A stretch of 64,000 nucleotides of DNA from Anatilimnocola floriformis (lineage in GTDB: Bacteria > Planctomycetota > Planctomycetia > Pirellulales > Pirellulaceae): positions 5,332,001-5,396,000 of the forward strand of contig NZ_JAMLFW010000001.1 of NCBI RefSeq assembly GCF_024256385.1. The letters are read 5' to 3'. Made by a program: the position numbers and the translations under genes. This document shows, one piece after another, positions 16,937-23,867 of this stretch; position 1 is the first letter of the stretch; the number at the start of each line of letters is the position of its first letter. The notes beneath the pieces are model-generated. The model was not told where the DNA came from, did not search any database, and saw nothing but the letters and a program-made list of their open reading frames with translations.

Positions 16937-17268
16937 GGCCTTCTAAACCTGCCATGGCGGCGGATGTAACGAATCGCGTCAGCGATCGTGCGGATCTGGT
17001 CCGCATCTTCATCAGAAATCGTCAGCTCAAATTCTTCTTCAAGCTGCATCGCTAGCTCCACGGTCTCGATCGAATCGAAGCCCAGATCGGCAGCCCATTC
17101 CAGATCAGGACTGATCGCCGGCAGTCCGAGCTTGTTCCCGAACCAGCCCAGCAGATTCCCACAACTCGGGCAGCAGGCATCTCCTTGCAGCGACGGCTCG
17201 ATGGCGGTGCGCTCGCCGCAAATCGGGCAATGCAGCGGCGAGCCTTCTGGAGTGCGAGAAGAGATCAC
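16933..17268 (-). CDS. Acyl carrier protein with N-terminal zinc ribbon
   Basis: The protein has 111 residues. Residues 14-45 carry a zinc ribbon (CPICGE, then CCPSCGNLLGWFG). The C-terminal 65 residues are a phosphopantetheine carrier domain with the modification serine in LGFDSIETVELAMQLEEEF and ISDEDADQIRTIADAIRYI. A housekeeping ACP lacks the zinc ribbon, so this is a specialised carrier. It is coupled to the unknown gene at 16610-16936. No ketosynthase or adenylation gene is in view, so the acyl or aminoacyl cargo cannot be predicted. Confidence 0.85.
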   Translation of the reverse strand: MISSRTPEGSPLHCPICGERTAIEPSLQGDACCPSCGNLLGWFGNKLGLPAISPDLEWAADLGFDSIETVELAMQLEEEFELTISDEDADQIRTIADAIRYIRRHGRFRRP

Positions 17269-17461
17269 GGTGAGGCGGGGCTGGGAACTGGGGAAAACTG
17301 CATTCTATCGTCGGTGTGGAATGACGGTCTGCATCCCCTAGATCCTAGCTCCCGGATCTCAGCTCTTTCTCAATCAGACCATCTTTCCTGTTCGACGCAG
17401 ATTCGTTTCTTAACGTAGCCGTCTCATCTTACCGATATTAAACGTATCAACACCCCGCCAA

Positions 17462-17514
17462 AGTTGCCTGACCGTCATCCCCCACCGGGTATCCCCGGCA
17501 AACTGCAGGCAACT
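17462..17514 (+). promoter_or_regulatory. Structured leader before the gene at 17548
   Basis: AGTTGCCTG (17462-17470) and CAGGCAACT (17506-17514) are perfect 9-bp complements. Between them lies a second small hairpin, CCGGG-TAT-CCCCGG. The element ends about 33 nt before the ATG and could modulate translation or mark the transcript end of the upstream region. Confidence 0.45.
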
Positions 17515-17547
17515 CACCCTTTGATCCTTTCATCTTGCGGAGCCAAC

Positions 17548-17847
17548 ATGGTGGCCAGCGCCCTCCCCATCGAAGATCTGGAAGGTTTGCGTCGTTACGT
17601 TCAAGAATCCCTGTGTGAGCAAAATCACTTAGAGCTTGGTGCTTTTGAGATGTCCGAACGAATCCTGGTCCGCGGCAAGCGGCCTTGCGGTTTGTTCTTT
17701 TGCTTGCACGGTCCTCGCAGCGTCAAGCTGACGGCGATCTGGGAAACCGATCGTAACACGATTTTGTTTTACAACTCGCAAGGCGAGCGAATTCACAAAA
17801 CGAGCCTGCTGCGGGCTCCGAAGTTCGCTCCGGCGGAAGTGGCCTAA
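17548..17847 (+). CDS. Small hypothetical protein
   Basis: The protein has 99 residues from the ATG at 17548 (MVASALPIEDLEG), with CGGAG upstream; the longer frame from 17464 crosses a structured leader and is not credible. The sequence LRRYVQESLCEQNHLELGAFEMSERILVRGKRPCGLFFCLHGPRSVKLTAIWETDRNTILFYNS suggests a compact alpha/beta protein, similar to small proteins common in Planctomycetota. It sits directly before csrA, separated by three hairpins. There is no signal peptide. The function is unknown. Confidence 0.75.
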   Translation: MVASALPIEDLEGLRRYVQESLCEQNHLELGAFEMSERILVRGKRPCGLFFCLHGPRSVKLTAIWETDRNTILFYNSQGERIHKTSLLRAPKFAPAEVA

Positions 17848-17865
17848 AGCCACGTTGACTTATGG

Positions 17866-17960
17866 GCCTTCGCGACTGGCGAAGGCAGACGTCTTCTCGC
17901 TGCGGGAAGACCTTGGATGGTTCGGTTCGATTGACCCACGCCTTTCGCGGAGCGAAAGGC
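17866..17960 (+). promoter_or_regulatory. Three consecutive hairpins upstream of csrA
   Basis: Hairpin 1 is GCCTTCGC-gactg-GCGAAGGC (17866-17886). Hairpin 2 (17891-17911) has arms GTCTTC and GAAGAC and extends to a short loop. Hairpin 3 (17940-17960) has 9-bp arms closed by the trinucleotide GGA at 17949-17951. CsrA recognises GGA in hairpin loops, and another GGA lies in the csrA Shine-Dalgarno (GGAGG, about 17989). Autoregulation is therefore plausible. Alternatively, the hairpins terminate the gene at 17548. Confidence 0.5.
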
Positions 17961-18001
17961 ACAGAAATTCATCACACATTTAATACACGGAGGTAGGTTC
18001 C

Positions 18002-18199
18002 ATGCTCGTACTATCGCGGAAAGAGACCGAGAGAATTCGCTTGGGTGATTCGATTGTCGTGACCGTTGTCCGGGTTTCCGGCGACAAGGTTCGACTGGGA
18101 ATCGACGCGCCCCCGAATGTGGTAGTCCTGCGCGAAGAACTCGAGCCCCTGCCGGCCGCGGATGTGTCGATGGATGAAATGGCGCTGGGGCTGAGCTAG
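18002..18199 (+). CDS. csrA: Carbon storage regulator CsrA
   Basis: The protein has 65 residues: MLVLSRKETERIRLGDSIVVTVVRVSGDKVRLGIDAPPNVVVLREEL. The LVLSRKxxE start and the VRLGIxAPxxVxVxREE segment carry the CsrA RNA-binding residues (L4, R6, R44-equivalent). It is an RNA-binding homodimer regulating translation and stability of GGA-containing messages. A strong ribosome-binding site (GGAGG) precedes it. FliW, its usual antagonist, is not in the window. Hairpin arrays flank it on both sides. Confidence 0.95.
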   Translation: MLVLSRKETERIRLGDSIVVTVVRVSGDKVRLGIDAPPNVVVLREELEPLPAADVSMDEMALGLS

Positions 18200-18214
18200 G
18201 CCAGTCGTTCGGAG

Positions 18215-18348
18215 CCGACGCTGCCAGCGTCGGTGATGAATTGGCCATCATTTTGGAGGCGCCGCTGCTGGCAGCAGCGGGTACCAAGCCCCCGCGCCGG
18301 CTGCCCTTGTTGGTTGCGGCGCAACATCTTAAGATTACGGCGCGGGGG
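18215..18348. repeat. Hairpin array between csrA and yajC
   Basis: Two 19-nt palindromes lie at 18215-18233 (CCGACGCTG-c-CAGCGTCGG) and 18262-18280 (CCGCTGCTG-g-CAGCAGCGG). An 11-bp inverted repeat follows, CCCCCGCGCCG (18289-18299) and CGGCGCGGGGG (18338-18348), enclosing a further GTTGC-GGC-GCAAC. The first may terminate csrA. The last looks like a dispersed element. Confidence 0.65.
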
Positions 18349-18479
18349 GAATCTAGCCCGGCGCTGGGCACGGATTTGTTGCTGCGAGTACGCAGGCTTG
18401 TTGCTGCGAATGCTTCCTAGCACTGCGTTGCAGCATTGCATTGCCAGGTTCCCGCCCTCGTTGTTTTAAGGAGCGGGTC

Positions 18480-19040
18480 TTGAGCGGATTGTTAGCTTTT
18501 CTCTACCTCAGCACACTGCTGCTCGCACAGGCCTCTGACGACGCCGCGCCGGCCAAAGCCGAAGCGCCGCCAGTTGCCGCCCAGGCACCCGCTGCGAAAG
18601 CGCCAGCTACGCAAACGCCGGCTGTCAAAGCAGATGCCAAGCCACGCACCGTCGATGACACGGGCGACCCCAGTTCGGAAGAACCAGCGCCAGCCGCCAA
18701 TAATGGTGGTGGCGGTTTGACCGACGCTCTGTTCAGCACTTATGCGCTGCCTCTCGGCGCGATGCTGTTGCTCATGTATTTCATGTTGCTGCGGCCTGAG
18801 CAAAAGAAGCGGAAGGAAGTCGAGTCGACTCTCTCCAATCTGAAGAAGAACGATCACATCGTCACCATCGGCGGCATTTGCGGCACGGTGGTGAATATTT
18901 CGCCGAATTCGACGTACATCACCATCAAGGTAGATGAGTCGAACAACACCCGGCTCAAGATTCTTCGTTCCGCCGTGGCCCGCGTGGGCCAGGTGGAAGA
19001 TGTGGACAACAAGATCGAAACCAAAAAGGAGTCGGCGTAG
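18480..19040 (+). CDS. yajC: Sec translocon accessory subunit YajC
   Basis: The start is read as TTG at 18480, preceded by AAGGAG (18468-18473), which gives 186 residues; an in-frame ATG at 18441 would overlap the leader. A signal-like N-terminus and a long Ala/Pro/Lys linker (about 60 residues) precede the single YajC membrane helix (LPLGAMLLLMYFMLLRPEQKKRKE) and the cytosolic domain LKKNDHIVTIGGICGTVVNI. The domain is canonical; the long N-terminal extension makes it larger than the usual YajC of about 110 residues. It precedes secDF, as in many bacteria. Confidence 0.93.
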   Translation: MSGLLAFLYLSTLLLAQASDDAAPAKAEAPPVAAQAPAAKAPATQTPAVKADAKPRTVDDTGDPSSEEPAPAANNGGGGLTDALFSTYALPLGAMLLLMYFMLLRPEQKKRKEVESTLSNLKKNDHIVTIGGICGTVVNISPNSTYITIKVDESNNTRLKILRSAVARVGQVEDVDNKIETKKESA

Positions 19041-19150
19041 AGACGCCCTCCACGAGCAGAGCCTGATCCCAGTTTCGACAGGCCGCTCCTTCTGCCGGCG
19101 ATGGGCCGGAAGTGTTGATTCATTCCGTTCGTGTTTTGGGATATCGTGAC

Positions 19151-22100
19151 ATGCTCTCCCCTTTCTTTCTTTCGCTGCTGGCCGCCGAAAACCGCATTCT
19201 GGAGAAACTGCCTCCGATCTTCGGCCTGCCGACGGAACTGCTGCTGCCGTTAGTGCTGATCATCGTGTCGATGATCCTCGGCGTGATGTACGGCAAAAGC
19301 ATCCGCATGGAAGATCACGGCTGGAAGCTCGGCCTGATCGCGGCCAGCTTTCTGGCTTCGCTGGCCATCATTCTCTTCTGGGAATACAAACTGGGCGTCG
19401 ACCTGCAAGGCGGGGCGATTCTCGTGTACGAAGTCGACGAAAAACTCACGGCCGACAACCATCCGCAGGGCCGGGCCGACGACTGGAAAATGTCCGACCT
19501 GATGGAAGTTCTCAAGCGGCGTTTGAATCCCGACGGTTTGAAGGAAATCGTCATTCGCCCCTTCGGCCCGAAGCAAATCGAAATCGTCGTTCCTGAAGTG
19601 GATGCGGCGGAAATTGAAGAGCTGAAGAACAACATCACCAACGCCGGCGTGCTCCGCTTTTTGATTCTCGCCGACAATGCGACACGCGACGGCGCCATCT
19701 GGGACGCTGCACGCGAACAATTGCTGTCGAATGAGACGCGGGTCCGCATGGATCGCAATGTGAAAGACCCCAATGATCCCAAGGAAGATAAACGGATCAT
19801 CGGCTTCTGGGCCGAAGTGAAGCGCAAGCCCGGCACCGCCGAGCCGCAAGACTTTGTCGAAGGCTCGGCCCTCAGCGGCTTGACGTTGCTCCGCGACGGC
19901 GACACCGGCGTGCTGATTCCCATCGATCGAACGGTGCAAGATCAACAAGAGTTTGGCGCGAGCCCGGTGCAGTTCTTTTACAAGCGCGGAATCAAGAAGG
20001 TGCAGGTCCTGATGGCTTGCGATCCTGAAGTCGACATCCGCGGCAGCGACCTGGCCAGCGCGTCCGAGAGCATGGATGAAAGTGGTCGCCCCTGCATCGA
20101 TTTTCAAATGAAGGTCGATAGCGTTTGGAAAATGAGCGAAATGACCGGCTCGAATCGCCCGGTTGGCGCGGTGACTCGCAAGCTCGGCATCATCTGGGAC
20201 GGTGTGCTCGAATCGGCTCCGTCAATCCAAAGCCAAATCAATCAACGCGGTCAGATCACGGGCGCCTTCAGCCACAAGGAAGTGCGTGAAAAGGTCGAAC
20301 TGCTCCGCTCGGGAAGTATGCCGGTCGTGCTGTCGCATGAGCCGATCAGCGATGACCGCATCGGCGCCACACTGGGCGCCGACACGGTTCGCAAAGGCAG
20401 CTCGTCGATCATGATCGCCCTGGCGATTGTGTTCGGCTTTGTGATGTTCTATTACCGCACGGGTGGTGCGATTGCCTGCTTCGCGCTGGGGCTCAACCTG
20501 TTGCTAACCGTGGCCCTGATGTTTGCCATGCGGGCGCCGTTCACGCTTCCGGGCTTGGCGGGGCTCGTGCTGACGGTCGGTATGTCGGTCGACTCCAACG
20601 TGCTGGTTTACGAGCGACTACGCGAAGAAATGGAACGCGGGGCTTCGCTCCGAATGGCCATTCGCAACGGCTTTGATAAGGCCTTTGTGACGATCGTCGA
20701 CTCGAACGTGACGGTCTTGCTCACCTCGATCATCTTGTACGTCATCGGTACCGATCAGGTCCGCGGCTTCGGCATGACGGTTATGTTGGGTGTGATCACC
20801 AGCATGTTCACCGGCGTGTTCGCCTCCCGCGTCCTGCTCGAAGTGGGCGAGAAGGCTTATCGCTGGACCACGATGGGCATGGTGAAGTGGTTCACGCATC
20901 CCAACATCGACTGGATGAAGCTCTTTATTCCGACGTCGATTGCCTCGGCAATCATCATCGTGATTGGCCTCGTGGGCGTCGTTGCCCGTGGCGCCGGCAT
21001 TCTCGATGTCGACTTGAACGGCGGTACGAGCGTGCAGTTCGTGCTCGATCCCAAGGAATATCCCGATCCGACCGATCCCGAGGTTCGTGAAATCCTGGAG
21101 AAGGCCTTTGACAAAGTAAAGGTTGGTAAGGACGGTAAACTTGCCGACACCGGCGATAGCGTTGAACACAACGTTTATCAGACCTTCTCGGGTTCGACAG
21201 CCGATGGTGAAAAGGGCAAGGAACTGAAGTTCTGGAAGGTCGACAGTTCACTCACGGAAGTCGCCGATCTGCAAAAGGTCGTCCGCGATGCCTTCCGTAA
21301 GGACGGCCGCGAAGGCATTCAAACGTATGCGTTGACGGCTGGCGAAATCAAGGAAGTCGCTGCGGAGACTCCCGTCACCCCGCCAGCCCTTCCTCCTGTC
21401 GGCCCAACCACGCCGCCTGACGCTCCGGATTCTCCCAAACTGGAAGCACCGAAGAATGATCCGCCGAAGGTAGAGACTCCCAAGACTGAAACGCCTAAGA
21501 CCGAAACTCCCAAAGAAGAGCCGAAGGCGGAAACTCCAACGGAACCCAAGAAGGAAGAACCAAAGGCCGAAACTCCGAAAACGGAAACTCCCAAGGCCGA
21601 AACGCCGAAGGCCGACGAACCGAAGAAGTCGGAAGGAGAAGATTCGTCCGATTGCCAACCGGCTGAGGAAAAGAAGGACGAACCCAAGAAAGAAGAAGCT
21701 AAGTCTGACGACAAGAAACCAGAAGATCCCAAGCCGGAGCCGGCTGCCACTGAACCGGCGAAGCCAGAGCCCGCCAAGCCGGAGCCGACTAAGGTCGAAC
21801 CGGTTGTCCCGGCTGTTGATCCTGCCGGTCAGATTCCGCCGGTGCCTCCTGTTGTTCCCGCGCAACCGGCAAAGGGCGCCACTGCTCGCTCGCAAGTGCA
21901 GATCAACCTCGAAAGCAAGATCAACGCGAACGCGTTGCTCGAACGCATCAGCGCTGCCGCGGAGAAGACGATTGGCCGCAAGGTATCAGCCGAGTTGTCT
22001 GCCCGCGGTTGGAACGGCGTCGACAACTCGGCCTACACCGAATGGCAAATCTCCTTGCCGCTCGCCAAGGACGATGCGTCGAAGACGATGGTGCAATTGG

Positions 22101-22750
22101 AACAAGACCTCGAGAAGGAACCGGTTTGGCAGACATCGAGCAAGATCGGTGGCCAGGTCGCCGGTGACACGCAATATCGCGCGTTGTTCGCGATCATCGG
22201 CAGCCTCTTTGTGATGATCCTTTACATGTGGATTCGCTTCCACAAGATCAGCTGGGGCATCGCGGCTGCAGTTGCTCTCGCCCACGACGCGCTCGTGATG
22301 CTGGGTGCGATCGCGATCAGCTACTGGCTGGCGCCGGTGCTGGGCTTTATGCAGGTCGAAGAGTTCAAAATCAGCCTTCCGGTAGTGGCGGCGTTTTTGA
22401 CCCTCATCGGTTATTCGGTCAACGACACGATCGTGATCTTCGACCGCGTTCGCGAACTCCGCGGCAAGAGCCCGGTGTTGACCGGCCAGATGGTGAACGA
22501 CGCGGTCAATCAAACGCTCAGCCGGACCTTCCTCACGGGCGGTCTGACGCTGGTCGTGGTGATCATCCTGTACTTCTTCGGCGGCTCGGGCATTCACGCG
22601 TTTGCGTTCTCGCTCGTGGTCGGCGTGATCAGCGGGTCGTACAGCACGGTGTTCATCGCCGCGCCGCTGCTGGTGTACCTGATCGGTCTCGATCAAGAAG
22701 AAGGTCAGAAGAAGAAGCTGCCGCCGAGCGAAACCCGCGGCGCGGCTTAA
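19151..22750 (+). CDS. secDF: Fused protein-export membrane protein SecDF with Pro/Glu/Lys-rich insert
   Basis: The protein is 1199 residues from the ATG at 19151 (MLSPFFLSLLAAEN). The SecD half has GVDLQGGAILVYEV, DGVLESAPSI and the membrane block with GLVLTVGMSVDSNVLVYERLREE. The SecF half has VDLNGGTSVQF and VAFLTLIGYSVNDTIVIFDRVRE. Between the first SecF periplasmic strands and QINLESKINANALLERI lies an approximately 170-residue insert, encoded by 21365-21880, made of ETPK/EEPK repeats. SecDF uses the proton gradient to pull preproteins across the membrane. It follows yajC at 110 bp. Confidence 0.95.
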   Translation: MLSPFFLSLLAAENRILEKLPPIFGLPTELLLPLVLIIVSMILGVMYGKSIRMEDHGWKLGLIAASFLASLAIILFWEYKLGVDLQGGAILVYEVDEKLTADNHPQGRADDWKMSDLMEVLKRRLNPDGLKEIVIRPFGPKQIEIVVPEVDAAEIEELKNNITNAGVLRFLILADNATRDGAIWDAAREQLLSNETRVRMDRNVKDPNDPKEDKRIIGFWAEVKRKPGTAEPQDFVEGSALSGLTLLRDGDTGVLIPIDRTVQDQQEFGASPVQFFYKRGIKKVQVLMACDPEVDIRGSDLASASESMDESGRPCIDFQMKVDSVWKMSEMTGSNRPVGAVTRKLGIIWDGVLESAPSIQSQINQRGQITGAFSHKEVREKVELLRSGSMPVVLSHEPISDDRIGATLGADTVRKGSSSIMIALAIVFGFVMFYYRTGGAIACFALGLNLLLTVALMFAMRAPFTLPGLAGLVLTVGMSVDSNVLVYERLREEMERGASLRMAIRNGFDKAFVTIVDSNVTVLLTSIILYVIGTDQVRGFGMTVMLGVITSMFTGVFASRVLLEVGEKAYRWTTMGMVKWFTHPNIDWMKLFIPTSIASAIIIVIGLVGVVARGAGILDVDLNGGTSVQFVLDPKEYPDPTDPEVREILEKAFDKVKVGKDGKLADTGDSVEHNVYQTFSGSTADGEKGKELKFWKVDSSLTEVADLQKVVRDAFRKDGREGIQTYALTAGEIKEVAAETPVTPPALPPVGPTTPPDAPDSPKLEAPKNDPPKVETPKTETPKTETPKEEPKAETPTEPKKEEPKAETPKTETPKAETPKADEPKKSEGEDSSDCQPAEEKKDEPKKEEAKSDDKKPEDPKPEPAATEPAKPEPAKPEPTKVEPVVPAVDPAGQIPPVPPVVPAQPAKGATARSQVQINLESKINANALLERISAAAEKTIGRKVSAELSARGWNGVDNSAYTEWQISLPLAKDDASKTMVQLEQDLEKEPVWQTSSKIGGQVAGDTQYRALFAIIGSLFVMILYMWIRFHKISWGIAAAVALAHDALVMLGAIAISYWLAPVLGFMQVEEFKISLPVVAAFLTLIGYSVNDTIVIFDRVRELRGKSPVLTGQMVNDAVNQTLSRTFLTGGLTLVVVIILYFFGGSGIHAFAFSLVVGVISGSYSTVFIAAPLLVYLIGLDQEEGQKKKLPPSETRGAA
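21365..21880 (+). repeat. Low-complexity PK/ET-rich coding insert in secDF
   Basis: The segment is imperfect repetition of 15-18-bp units coding for ETPKTETPK, EEPKAETP and PAKPEP motifs. It remains in frame and is the only low-complexity part of the gene. It encodes an extended, charged periplasmic linker inside the SecF domain. Confidence 0.8.
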
Positions 22751-22754
22751 CGAC

Positions 22755-22862
22755 GTAGGCCGGACCGAGCGGTACTCCGCGCTGTTCCGGCATGGACTGC
22801 GAAAGAACGTGCAATTGCCAATCCCGCCGGAACCTCGCTGAGTACAGCTAGTTCCGGCCTAC
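22755..22862. repeat. 108-bp hairpin element with GTAGGCCGGA ends
   Basis: The terminal arms GTAGGCCGGA (22755-22764) and TCCGGCCTAC (22853-22862) are perfect complements, and the inner 24-nt arms are imperfect complements (about 75 %). It begins 5 bp after the secDF stop and looks like a MITE or REP-type element that may also serve as a terminator. Confidence 0.7.
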
Positions 22863-22874
22863 AAGGCTACTGCC

Positions 22875-23867
22875 ATGCACGACCGCCGCACCTTTCTCGC
22901 CGGAACCGCTGCCACGATCATGGGAGGATCGCTTGTGAGTAGTGCAACAGCAGCGGAAGGGCGCTTCGCAATCGCTCTGCACGGTGGCGCGGGAACCGAG
23001 CCCGAAAAGATGACCGCTGACGAACGGAAGGCCATGGAAGCCTCGCTCGGCAAAGCACTCGATGTGGGTCTCGAGATCTTGCAGAAGAAGGGGAGCAGCC
23101 TCGACGCCGTCGAGCAAGTGATCCGCGCTCTCGAAAACGATCCGCTCTACAACGCCGGTCGCGGCGCGTGCTTCAACCATGTCGGTAAGCACGAACTCGA
23201 TGCCTCGATCATGGATGGCAGCAACAAAGCCTGTGGCGCGGTCGCGGTAGTTCGCACCGTTCGCAACCCGATTACGCTTGCTCGCCTTGTGATGACCAAA
23301 ACGCGGCACGTCCTGCTGATCGGCGATGGGGCCGAGGCCTTTGCCGATGAGATGCAGGTGCCACGCGTCGAGAACAGTTACTTCTCGACCGATTTCCAGC
23401 GGAAGAAATGGGAAGAAGCCAAGGCTCGCGAAAAAGCAAAGCAAGCCGATACGACAAAGAAGATGGGAACTGTCGGCTGTGTCGCGCTCGATGTGAATGG
23501 GAACCTCGCAGCCGGCACGAGCACCGGTGGCATCACAAACAAGCGCTGGGGCCGCATCGGCGATTCGCCCATCATCGGTGCCGGCAACTACGCCGATAAC
23601 AGCACCGTGGCCATCTCCTGCACTGGCACCGGTGAGGAGTTTATCCGCCACAGCATCGCCCACGAAGTTGCAGTCCGCGTTGGCTATAAGGGCGAGACGT
23701 TGCCCGCCGCCGTTGATCATGTGCTCCGCAAGATCTTGAAGCCTGACGATGGCGGCTTGATCGCGGTCAGCAAGACCGGCGAGATCGTGATGGACTTTAC
23801 CACCGACGGCATGGCCCGCGCAGCCGCTGACTCGACCGGCAAACGCGAAATCAAGCTCGGCCGGTAG
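22875..23867 (+). CDS. Exported isoaspartyl peptidase / L-asparaginase (Ntn hydrolase)
   Basis: The protein has 330 residues. A Tat-like signal (HDRRTFLAGTAATIMGGSLV) is followed by FAIALHGGAG, the start of the asparaginase_2 family. The family hallmarks are YNAGRGACFNHVGKHELDASIMDG, then GTVGCVALDVNGNLAAGTSTGG. The Thr in KKMGTVG is the predicted autocleavage site and catalytic nucleophile of the beta subunit. TGTGEEFIRHSIAHEVAVRV follows. Unlike most cytosolic family members, it appears to be exported folded. It converges on the kinase gene and overlaps it by 17 bp at the 3' ends. Confidence 0.92.
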   Translation: MHDRRTFLAGTAATIMGGSLVSSATAAEGRFAIALHGGAGTEPEKMTADERKAMEASLGKALDVGLEILQKKGSSLDAVEQVIRALENDPLYNAGRGACFNHVGKHELDASIMDGSNKACGAVAVVRTVRNPITLARLVMTKTRHVLLIGDGAEAFADEMQVPRVENSYFSTDFQRKKWEEAKAREKAKQADTTKKMGTVGCVALDVNGNLAAGTSTGGITNKRWGRIGDSPIIGAGNYADNSTVAISCTGTGEEFIRHSIAHEVAVRVGYKGETLPAAVDHVLRKILKPDDGGLIAVSKTGEIVMDFTTDGMARAAADSTGKREIKLGR

